Assembly (NCBI RefSeq): GCF_052324685.1
Contig: NC_135223.1
Coordinates: 5,391,321 to 5,455,320 of the forward strand
From: Brachyhypopomus gauderio
Taxonomy: Eukaryota; Chordata; Actinopteri; Gymnotiformes; Hypopomidae
Direction: 5' to 3'
DNA length: 64,000 nucleotides
Shown: piece by piece, positions 54,173 to 64,000 of the stretch
Layout of the letters: every line of letters starts with the position of its first letter
How positions within the stretch are numbered: the first letter of the stretch is position 1
The notes under the pieces: model-generated
Told to the model about the DNA's origin: nothing
The model's database searches: none
The model's input: the letters and a program-made list of their open reading frames with translations, nothing else
Made by a program: the position numbers and the translations under genes

Positions 54173-55436
54173 CGTGTCTCCATGGTGTCGACACCTCTCA
54201 GCGATCAGGTGTCTCCATGGTGTCGATCCGGTGTCTCCATGGTGTCGATCTGGTGTCCACTCCTCTCAGTAATCCGGTGTCTCCATGGTGTCGATCCGGT
54301 GTCTCCATGGTGTCCACTCCTCTCGGCGTGTCGATCCAGTGTCTCCATGGTGTCGATCTGGTGTCCACTCCTCTCAGTGATCCGGTGTCTCCATGGTGTC
54401 GATCTGGTGTCTCCATGGTGTCCACTCCTCTCGGCGTGTCGATCCAGTGTCTCCATGGTGTCGATCTGGTGTCCACTCCTCTCAGTGATCCGGTGTCTCC
54501 ATGGTGTCGATCTGGTGTCCACTCCTCTCAGTAATCTGGTGTCTCCATGGTGTCGATCCGGTGTCTCCATGGTGTCCACTCCTCTCGGCGTGTCGATCCA
54601 GTGTCTCCATGGTGTCGATCTGGTGTCCACTCCTCTCAGTAATCCGGTGTCTCCATGGTGTCGATCTGGTGTCCACTCCTCTCAGTAATCCGGTGTCTCC
54701 ATGGTGTCGATCCGGTGTCTCCATGGTGTCCACTCCTCTCGGCGTGTCGATCCAGTGTCTCCATGGTGTCGATCTGGTGTCCACTCCTCTCAGTGATCCG
54801 GTGTCTCCATGGTGTCGATCTGGTGTCTCCATGGTGTCCACTCCTCTCGGCGTGTCGATCCAGTGTCTCCATGGTGTCGATCTGGTGTCCACTCCTCTCA
54901 GTGATCCGGTGTCTCCATGGTGTCGATCTGGTGTCCACTCCTCTCAGTAATCTGGTGTCTCCATGGTGTCGATCCGGTGTCTCCATGGTGTCCACTCCTC
55001 TCGGCGTGTCGATCCAGTGTCTCCATGGTGTCGATCTGGTGTCCACTCCTCTCAGTAATCCGGTGTCTCCATGGTGTCGATCCGGTGTCTCCATGGTGTC
55101 AATCTGGTGTCGATCTGGTGTCTCCATGGTGTCGATCTGGTGTCCACTCCTCTCAGTAATCCGGTGTCTCCATGGTGTCGATCTGGTGTCTCCATGGTGT
55201 CAATCTGGTGTCCACTCCTCTCAGTAATCCGGTGTCTCCATGGTGTCGATCCGGTGTCTCCATGGTGTCCACTCCTCTCAGTAATCCGGTGTCTCCATGG
55301 TGTCGATCTGGTGTCTCCATGGTGTCGATCTGGTGTCTTCATGGTGTCGATCTGGTGTCTCCATGGTGTCAATCTGGTGTCTCCATGGTGTCGATCTGGT
55401 GTCCACTCCTCTCAGTGATCCGGTGTCTCCATGGTG
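54173..55436 (+). repeat. higher-order minisatellite (22 + 24 bp modules, 416-bp super-unit)
   Basis: Modules GTGTCTCCATGGTGTCGATC(T/C)G (22 bp) and GTGTCCACTCCTCTCAGT.ATCCG (24 bp) alternate, with a variant module containing CTCGGCGTGTCGATCCA. The variant occurs at 54324, 54432, 54586, 54740, 54848 and 55002. Spacings are 108, 154, 154, 108 and 154 bp, so a block of 416 bp is itself repeated. The long frames here are artefacts. Confidence 0.95.
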
Positions 55437-55578
55437 ACCACTCCTCGCGCTGTGGAGCTTCTGCTTTAAATTCATATGCGCTTCGGGAAAATTCAGTTTT
55501 GCCAGGGTCCCCAGGCATCCTTTATTTTGTTTTAAGATTCAGTTTTCCTTCTTACAGCCTTTGCCTAAAGAGACCTAA

Positions 55579-56161
55579 CCTGTCGGGGATGGGGTGGTGA
55601 GTCTCAGGGTGTGGTCCGCATGTCGGGGATGGGGTAGTGAGTCTCAGGGTGTGGTCCGCATGTTGGGGATGGGGTGGTGAGTCTTAGGGTGTGGTCCGCA
55701 TGTCAGGGATGGGGTAGTGAGTCTCAGGGTGTGGTCCGCATGTCGGGGATGGGGTGGTGAGTCTTAGGGTGTGGTCCGCATGTCAGGGATGGGGTAGTGA
55801 GTCTCAGGGTGTGGTCCGCATGTCGGGGATGGGGTAGTGAGTCTCAGGGTGTGGTCCGCATGTTGGGGATGGGGTGGTGAGTCTTAGGGTGTGGTCCGCA
55901 TGTCGGGGATGGGGTGATGAGTCTCAGGGTGTGGTCCGCATGTTGGGGATGGGGTGGTGAGTCTCAGGGTGTGGTCCGCATGTTGGGGATGGGGTGGTGA
56001 GTCTTAGGGTGTGGTCCGCATGTCGGGGATGGGGTGGTGAGTCTTAGGGTGTGGTCCGCATGTCGGGGATGGGGTGGTGAGTCTCAGGGTGTGGTCCGCA
56101 TGTCGGGGATGGGGTGGTGAGTCTCAGGGTGTGGTCCGCATGTTGGGGATGGGGTGGTGAG
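55579..56161 (+). repeat. G-rich 40-bp minisatellite
   Basis: About 14.5 copies of a 40-bp unit beginning TGTCGGGGATGGGGTGGTGA and ending TCAGGGTGTGGTCCGCA, with few variable sites. Each unit has GGGG, GGGG and GGG runs, so adjoining units could form G-quadruplexes. Confidence 0.95.
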
Positions 56162-59100
56162 ACATTTTAAGACATTTGCAATCAGAAGCAAGATTATGTA
56201 TGGTTTGGTTTCTGAGGACACACGAATGTAAGTGCTTCTTATGCAAATGCTTAATGAACTTGGTTCTGAAAAGTCACCTCACAATCATCATTTGTTGGAA
56301 TGAATGTCATCCTGAAGCTTTTATTATTAAATTATTTGTTGGGAAACTTGTTTGAATGAAACCCAATAACCTTTTCAGGATACAATCAGCCCATTATTAT
56401 TGTCTTCTGTGAAGCTGCCTTAATCTGGGCATTGATATAATATTGGATGGCATTACTGACAGGATGGATCTTACCCTGCTGAGTCACTCCTCTGCCCACT
56501 TTAACATCAGAAGCTTTGGCAGTCTCACGAGCTCCTCAAGCAGCGGTTTTTCGGAGGCTCTGAAATGGACTAGAGAGATTTAACTTGCAGGATCGAATGT
56601 CATTACACTGGCTGATCCCCACCAATTTCCTTACCATTGTTGAAACATGGGATTTGCAGATGTAAGTCAGTGGCAATGCGGAGTGTGACTCAGAGGATTT
56701 GAGACTTTGCACAGAACTTTAAAGTTGCCCAGATTTTTGGTGGAGTTCACCATGTGAGTAGTATTACACCCACCCTTAGGATATATGTATTTTTCCCCTG
56801 TCACATTATTTATTTAATTTTTATGTGGATACAAAATTCTGATATCTAGAGAATTTGTCTTGTGCCCTTTTTTAATGGCTTAATAAGTCTTTGGGTCTGT
56901 CAGGAATTTGTTGTCAGCACTTTTTTAAACTCTTTGTCTCCTTTAAATAAGTCACTGTGGTCAAATGAATTAAAAGAAAGTTCCCCACCTACTGCAGAGC
57001 ATTGAGAAACTGTATCGTAGGTCCCTTTTGGGGCAGTGCGAAGCCGTTTGTGGGCCGTACCCACGGATCAGCTGTCGTATTCCAGCTCTCGCGTGAGCTC
57101 ATCGGAGTCCAGGGCCTTAGTCAGGCATACGGGAGACAGGGGCGACACAATAATAAACATTTTCTCTGAATATCTGAGAAGAAAAATATTGTCGCGATGA
57201 CTGTCTTCCAATTTTTGCACAGTGTCAACCATTTACTAGCAACTGGTTCCCTGGATTTATGAATCATGACTTACAGTCTTATAATTACACTCATAATTGT
57301 ATATTCTTCCACTTTTATAGTGTCGCTGTGCTTAGACCTCACAAGGCTGGGCGGCTCAGTTTCACTTGTCTTCAAGATACCAGACCTCAATGATCTGGGG
57401 TTTCTGTGTACATTTGTATGGTTCCTTGGCAACATAAATCAGTGGTAAAATTCAAATTGTGGCATGTGATTTATTGAATCGACTAAAGACACTGAGGACT
57501 GCTCTGACAGGCTCAGACTGGACTTGGACGCAGTAGTGTTGCTCTAGGAAACCTGGACTAGAGTTAGCGAGAAGCAAACTGTGTGAACCCCCATACCTCG
57601 ATGTGTGGTTTCAGGGGGTCTGTGAAATATGGTCCAGGCTGTGACACAGACATGATCCGAGCTGGTCCAGCCTCCCTCCTGGACCACAGGATTTCACTGC
57701 ACACTTTTTTTGTGTAATCGGGTCGGGGACCTTAAGATTAATGAAATAAATCCACCCACATAAGTTCATATGGTCTACAAAACAGGCTGATGGCATGAAT
57801 GAGTTCATGCAATAAATGATTAATTGTGTGCAACATGAGGCTACAGTACTGCATATACTGCATTTGAAAACAAGCAATTATAAGATCAGATGCACGTGAT
57901 CTTGCTGACGGCAATAAATCACTTTTTGTTTTACGTTTTGAAGGGTGGAGGGACCTTGTTCCACATTTCATGAACTGTGAAATAAACAGTGTCATCCTTG
58001 AGTAATCGTTATGGTGTTCTGCTGGTCTGTAAACTGTAAGATATTAGGCTCCCCAGAAAGTGAAAGAGATGAAACTGTGAATCCTTAATGCTGTGATCTG
58101 TAAGATTTAATCTAAACAGGAAAGAATAAAGGCTGCTTTAAACAAATTTAGTTAACAAAACAAACCTAAAAGGCCCTGTCTTAAGACACTGAAATGTTGC
58201 CAGTCTAGCTGGTACCCCACAATTTACAGTAATGAGTAAAATAAAGCCGAAGTATGTGGCATTTATGGTTTGGAGAGATAAATATTAGTCTAATGCAGTT
58301 GTCTGATTTCAAACAAACTTCTCTTCTTTTCAAACAGATTACTTACCGGAAGACATTCCTCCGTTAGACCAAACCAATTAAACAATGGACTATGAGAGGT
58401 TCATGATGTCACAGGCACTGACTGCCAGTCAACCAGTCGTTTCTTCGTTTGGTTTCGTGCCTCACCACAACAGCTATTTTCCCTGTTAGCTTAAATTCAG
58501 ATATTGAGTTCTAAAGGCCCAAGTCTTGGACGTAATGCAGCCTTTTTTGGAAGTGTATGTGGGCACGGGCTCTTGCCCCAGGCCAACGGGACCAAGGGTG
58601 AAATTCGTCAGCTTGCAGATGATAGGTGTAGCGGCACGTAAACAAAGGGGTGGGTGGGGTGGGGGGCATATTAGCGGCATTCCCGTCTCACCGTGTAATG
58701 AGAAGAACAGACGTGGGTCTGGCACCATGCTGCCGTCTCGGTTGGGACCGGCGGTTGCCATTCAGACAACAACCGTGCACTTTACTGATTTCCTGTGTCC
58801 GTACCAGGAAAAGACCTCCCTTTTCCACTCAAGCCTGCCGCACTTCCAGATGCACTGGGATTCCCAGTTTTTTCCCAGGTTTAAAGCGGTCCCTCTGAAC
58901 TGAGACAAGAAAATGTCGCGGAGTTTTAAAAATAACAGCGCTCTCTAAAAGGCCTGTGATGTTTCCCTGACATATTTGTCATATTCATTTTCACCTTATG
59001 ATTCTGATCCTTTTTTCAGGGGGCAGGGCAGGCCGGGGGGGGGGGGGGGGGGGGGGTGCAAGGCGGACGAACTGACTCACATTTGTGGTGACATGACATA

Positions 59101-60100
59101 TAGCTCAAAAATGTCACCAGAAACAAGAAACAATATGGTCCATGATCTAAAATAGTAGGCAGGAGAAGAAATGTTGGACTGGAATCATGAAACAGAACAT
59201 TTGCTTATATTTGTGTCCGATTTGGTTGCTGATACATATCACCATAAATGTCGAGGTTTTAATAGATTTACACAGTAGACGTTTATTCCATGTTTATCCT
59301 GCATTGAATACCCTTCAAACACACACACCATATGCTCATTAAGGCCATAAATAATAGACGCTTGTCATAAGCAGGCCAGAAGGGTTATTCGAATGATAAC
59401 ATCAGAATAGAGGATTTTGCATTATAGAGATAAAACATTGGCTAACAGAGAAGCCGACGTTAGAGTGGCAGCTCACAAAGAGTCTATTCATGCCGCACAG
59501 ATGAGGTGCGGAATATCCCCGCTCACGGCCCAAGCCTCAGCGCAGGGAAAACAGCCCGCCTTTACAAACCCACTTGTGTCCTGTACACACTGAGACCAAC
59601 AAATGGTTTTGCAAATGCAGTTACTGCCTTCACGCATTCGTTAATTCACTGTAATTTGCTTCGTTAATTCACTTTCATTTGTCTGTCGGTTTGTTTGGAG
59701 GGACAGTTTTTTTACTCGCATATTTTATTTGTTTGATTTATTTATTACGTTTCATTTGAAGGAGCGATTGTAATCAATTTGATTTATCAGGAACATTCTT
59801 CCAGTACTTCGGGCTATCAGCCGCATTTGGGACAAATTATGATAAGCCTGAAATGACAGGTGCTGTGACTGTTGAAGATGATCAGCGAAGCTTGGCTCGT
59901 TCTTGGGGTCAGACGTTTCGCAGACCTCTGGAGTAAATGCTACTAAGGCCTTGCTAAATGTTAGCCTTAGCTAGTTTAGTGGGGGTGACCAAAAAAGCAG
60001 AAGAAAGCAATAGCCCCCTAGTGGCTGTGTGTGACAACGATTATATCACGGGTCCTGGGTTCTTAGGTATAACGCAGCATGCCTCCACCAATCAGATTTG
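56162..60100. other. no gene recognised
   Basis: The sequence looks unique, with a G-run of about 22 bases at 59035-59056. The frame at 58526-58903 has no domain and no splice context. I looked for tnfrsf11b-like cysteine-rich exons on the plus strand and saw none. Confidence 0.45.
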
Positions 60101-60111
60101 AACACCTGAAC

Positions 60112-60426
60112 CAGGGTTGCCAACTTTTGACGTTCGCTTGGAGTGAGATTTTAACCCGGAGCCGGTGTTGAGGGGGGGGTGGCGAACGAAAGTTGTTGAG
60201 TGGGGGGGGGGGCGAACGTTAAATGGACACAGATTCAGTGTTATATCGCCGGTGGATGGCGCCAGAGCTAGCGAACTAGTAACGTATTGAATCATATATG
60301 TGGATCTGAGGTAAATAAACTGGATATTTTTTTTCGGCGTGAGATATCGGAAGTGTGGCGTGAGAGCATGTGAAAACGGTCAAATGCGTGTGTCTCACGC
60401 TCAATGCGTGAGAGTTGGCAACCCTG
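60112..60426. mobile_element. 315-bp MITE with CAGGGTTGCCAACT ends
   Basis: The ends CAGGGTTGCCAACTTTTGACG and inverted GAGAGTTGGCAACCCTG are clear. The direct repeat TGAAC flanks both sides (60107-60111, 60427-60431). It holds two G-runs and a GGCGCCAGAGCTAGCGAACTAGTAA core that matches the copy at 7803-8004 in reverse. It is non-coding. Confidence 0.8.
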
Positions 60427-60889
60427 TGAACTATCTGTTTTCTAAAATCACAGGCATTTTGTCTTGCAGGCAACATGGACACAACTGGCACCTTCATTCT
60501 GACACACAGTGAACTTGACTTGGGAGTTGCAAGTTGCATTGCAAATTGAAATCTCTTCTGACTGGACTTTTGGCAACTAAAAAACAAAACACCCAAAAGC
60601 AGGACAGCTGTGACACTTCCAGATCAAATTCCCTCTAGCGCTGTCTGTATAATTTGGTGCAGCTATCTGATGTGTTTACCTGACAGCGGTATCTCTGCAG
60701 CTACTCTGTTTAGGCTGGCACCAGTTACCAACCATTTGACTGTAATTGCTCCTGTCATTAGTAATTCAACATGGGAACGTTATGTTCATCATCTCTCTTT
60801 GCCATGTGTTTCTTGTGGACTTTGAACGGCAGGCCGTGCCTGCTGGCTGACCTGCGTTTACGGGGCGGGCAGTCTCCACACCTTTATCT

Positions 60890-61438
60890 TTGCCCATTTG
60901 TTTGCACTGTATCATATTCCCTTCACTTTCCCATAAAGGTTGCTGTCCAAGACATCCCCCATTACCAACCAGTAGTATGATTTCACACACACTTCAGGCG
61001 TTTCATTTGGTGTGCGCTGCGAGACTGCAGAAAAAGGAGGAAATTGGAACAGTGTGTGGCCACAAAGCAACCGCGGGGTTCGGCTGTAGTAAACGGACCC
61101 GCTGGAAAAACAAGTGTCTGGAGCTGCCCATGAAGGCCCGGGACGTCTGCACAGCTGTGGGCTTGGGCAGGGTGTGGTCCGTACCGGAGGGCCAGAAGAA
61201 CCCCTCAAGAGCTAGAAGAATCCCTCAAGAGCTATATGAGCTAACCTACTCTCTTCTTTCTGGAGGAGAACTGAGGCCTGATTCTGTTCCCAAGGCAGAA
61301 GGTCCAACCAGGCAAGCAGCACTGTGCTTGCCTGAGGTTTGTGCAAATAAGTACATGACCCTCGAGGAGAGGGACATCGTCACAGTGGACCAGCTGAGTT
61401 TCATTAGAGATACATCTGCCAATGAATGCACTAAATAA
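60890..61438 (+). other. unassigned open frame, doubtful gene
   Basis: A frame of 182 codons with no domain I recognise. Its middle reads KKEEIGTVCGHKATAGFG. There is no splice signal context or partner exon. It could be chance, because the region is GC-balanced and a similar-length frame lies on the other strand next to it. Confidence 0.15.
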
Positions 61439-61552
61439 GGCAACGTGAGGACTTCGTAGCTGTGGATTGCGGAGTGTCATCTCATGGTTGACATTTTTAG
61501 TCATGCATCAACGAGTACTTACGGTTGCCATTATCTGAACAGTGAGCAGGAT

Positions 61553-62053
61553 TCACAGGAATTCACATGTGGAATAGATCTGAATTGGCTTGCACAAAAA
61601 GTAACGCGCAGTTACGTTCAGACTCGGAGGAAGGCTCAGTGAGCGCAGATTTCTTACAACTTCATTCGTTTGGAATCCTGCTGGCCCCTTCAGTGTTTCT
61701 ATGAAAGGCAACTTGCCATTGCTTGTTAACGTTCCTACAAATTTTTCATGAGTTTCTGGTTGGCATATTACAACCTGTTTAATCCTACCATGACAAGGGG
61801 CTATAATTGAGAGCTGGCATCGCTCTGCTTCAGGGACCACAATTTCGAACTGATGGGAAATGACCGTAGCATCGGGGAATTCACTGCAGCCCCTGGGAGT
61901 CTTTGAAACAAACTGGATTTGGAGAACTTTTGGAGCTTCATTTATGCCCTGGTTAGCCACAGCCAACCACACATTGTGCTCTGAAGTTGCCATCAAGGAC
62001 CAGACGCTCATGCCCAGTGTTTGAAGTATATCAGATCCTGGAGGCTGGCGCAA
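61553..62053 (-). other. unassigned minus-strand open frame, possibly coding
   Basis: A frame of 166 codons without an ATG at its left edge (first ATG gives MSVWSLMATSEHNVWLAV). Its composition is protein-like (balanced, with VVICQPETHEKFVGTLTSNG near the middle), but I recognise no family. It could be an exon of an old transposon or retro-element gene, or chance. Confidence 0.25.
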
Positions 62054-62490
62054 TGACCAAAGACCAATGACCGAGGGATGCTATTAATGTGTGATCAAAT
62101 GACATCTGTATTTCAGATCCTGTTTAGATAAGGTATCCAGATGCTACAGAAGACCTGGGCTGGTGCACTTTTTGATTTTTTTCCTTACCAATGTTGTGGA
62201 AGTGTATTACTCTTATATTCACATTTAGCTCCTGCATTAGCATTTAGCATGCCAGCTATCAGCAGTCCAGGGGGGGATTTGTAATTCTCAGTTTCCTGTA
62301 TCATGACAGTCCTGTGGTAGCTCGACACCTGCACTCCTCAGCCCCACACTGCTGAAGCAGTGACTCAGAGTTAGGTGTGACTCACGTGGCCGCAGGTTTT
62401 CCCTCACTGACTTATGACCTGCTGCGGTTTGGAGCCACAGCTTACGCCAGGCCGGACCTGCTTCTGCTGCACAGAGGCGTGGAGCTCCTG

Positions 62491-62765
62491 CCAGCTCCCA
62501 GAGCAGGTGGAGGTCTTTCTGCCAGCTCCCAGAGCAGGTGGAGGTCTTTCTGCCAGCTCCCAGAGCAGGTGGAGGTCTTTCTGCCAGCTCCCAGAGCAGG
62601 TGGAGGTCTTTCTGCCAGCACCCGGAGCAGGTGGAGGTCTTTCTGCCAGCTCCCAGAGCAGGTGGAGGTCTTTCTGCCACTTCCCAGAGCAGGTGGAGGT
62701 CTTTCTGCCAGCTCCCAGAGCAGGTGGAGGTCTTTCTGCCAGCTCCCAGAGCAGGTGGAAGACTT
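62491..62765 (+). repeat. 31-bp minisatellite
   Basis: About nine copies of CCAGCTCCCAGAGCAGGTGGAGGTCTTTCTG. Since 31 is not a multiple of three and the unit lacks stops, all frames stay open through it, and the apparent proteins cycle every 31 residues. Confidence 0.95.
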
Positions 62766-64000
62766 CCTGGTGCCTCCGGTCTTCTGGTGCATTTCAATCA
62801 GTGTGAAAATGCATTTCAAATGAAATCAGGTTTGCAGCTGGGGAATTGCAAGGTTTTGACAAGCTTCTGAGCCTCCGTAGAAGACAGGATGAAGCAAGGT
62901 CTACCCTGAGCCCCCGTGTCTGGTGAAGGCAACCATGTGTCAAAGAGCCAATGGTAATGATGGGAAGTCTCTAATTACATGCAACAAGGTTAGACAGAGA
63001 ATTACTCACCTTAGTTCACAGTTTAACAAAAGGAACTGGAAGTGTTTCATGTTTAGCCACTGGAAGGTAATGTTCCCCAATGATACCTGAACCATAAATG
63101 AACCATATTTATCTATGGCATTTGACAAATTGTCTTTTCCAGAGCAACATATTTATCAGATATATGTTTACTATTATATTTACTCCCATGCAGTCCCTGT
63201 GAGTTGATCCTGGAACCATAGTGATAGTGATGGTACCATTGTACCAGCTACAGGGGAATTGGTGTGTAATAAAAATGGAGAAGGATGCTTTAGTTGTCAT
63301 GCTAGTAGACGTCTATTAATAATTCTACCCAATTTGTGAATAAAACACACATGAAAGAAATACTACAGACTTTGCTGTCGCCAAATGTAATTATTGCATT
63401 TACATCACTGATCAAAACAGAAAAATATGAGCAAAACTGTTACTTAAAACAAGATAAAAAAAACATACTATGGCTTGAAGCTTGTTAAGGAGATCACTCA
63501 GCGTCTGTTCACACCAGCGTGTCACGTTGATGATTCCATGTGCATATGGAAATATCAGTCACTCGCTGAGGACCCATGGAATTCGGTCACAACTCACGCT
63601 GCACCTTTTAGGAATACCTTTCACATAACGTTTCTCCTGTGAGTTTCACTCTGTGAAATACTCGATTGTTTCCGCGTGACCCGTCTTGAAGAAGAGGTCG
63701 TTCATTCCGCCTCCTCATGCTGAGCCTGGCAGAGATGGCCCGGTTCTCTCTGGAGACGTCGTCATCATCATCACCAGCGTCCTCTTCAGATGGCTTCAGA
63801 GAGCTCGCTTTGCCTCTTTCCCTTCATGTGGTCAACTCTGACTTCCAAGAAAGATGAACTGGCCCATAATGTGGCCACAGAGTGACCGTCAGTGTACCGC
63901 TACCGTGGTTACAGGGAGATCCCACTGAAAGCTGCAGGAGATGGAGAACTTTAAGGAAATGCTTCTGACAACCCCTTAAACAAACACGGGATGGCAGAAA
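62766..64000. other. no gene firmly recognised
   Basis: No supported gene. A minus-strand open stretch at about 63640-63825 (reading SSLKPSEEDAGDDDDDVS then ENRAISARLSMRRRNERPLL) has a protein-like look but no identified family. Confidence 0.4.

Noticed and set aside
54107-55600. Many 90-190 codon frames on both strands
   Set aside because: They are artefacts of the higher-order minisatellite; the same peptide recurs in different frames.
54173-56161. CRISPR-like repeat/spacer look
   Set aside because: The units are contiguous tandem repeats without unique spacers, in a vertebrate genome with no cas genes.
58526-58903. 125-codon plus-strand frame
   Set aside because: No domain, frames open on both strands, and no splice signals linking it to anything.
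62288-62870. Frames of 110-169 codons
   Set aside because: They are produced by the stop-free 31-bp repeat.

Overview
This window is nuclear DNA from a bony fish, almost certainly a teleost. It holds three intron-split vertebrate genes with canonical splice sites, fish-type repeats (a Tx1-like LINE, L2-type LINE tails, a tRNA-derived SINE, many hAT-like DNA transposons), long CA/TG microsatellites and many minisatellites. No bacterial operon, rRNA, tRNA gene or CRISPR array is present. The species cannot be named from the sequence.

The right-hand part, about 26.4-50.6 kb, is a conserved vertebrate synteny block. All three genes lie on the minus strand, in transcription order colec10 (a collectin; six coding exons, 44248-50628), mal2 (a MARVEL-domain membrane-traffic protein; four coding exons, 39652-42528) and ccn3/nov (a CCN matricellular protein; five coding exons, 26445-29892). 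I assembled each model by hand from GT/AG sites with matching phases. They encode 258, 176 and 342 residues with no frame breaks. The same order and orientation (COLEC10-MAL2-CCN3) is found on human 8q24. The genes share a neighbourhood, not a pathway: a secreted lectin-like protein, an apical transport protein and a secreted matrix signalling protein.

The left part, 1-25 kb, is a transposon graveyard. It starts with a nearly complete Tx1/L1-like LINE whose reading frames are broken (1-4786), followed by a probable solo LTR. From 5.7 to 13.3 kb lie the scattered pieces of an old transposon-type gene pair. These pieces are split by a SINE, by a four-deep nest of DNA transposons (6744-8707), and by a 3.3 kb TIR transposon that carries its own transposase relic (9136-12475). 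More hAT-type elements follow, and then an intron-containing integrase relic of the KRBA2/GIN type (18.3-20.3 kb).

The 48-63 kb part, upstream of and inside colec10, is rich in tandem repeats: a CACCCAACA minisatellite, a polypurine GA tract, a higher-order 46/416-bp repeat, a G-rich 40-bp repeat and a 31-bp repeat. Most long open frames in this region are by-products of these arrays. No convincing new gene system was found. The points most worth checking are a collectin lectin domain that has lost its calcium/sugar motifs, a branchpoint-like minisatellite beside the last ccn3 exon, and the layered transposon insertions datable by their target-site duplications.
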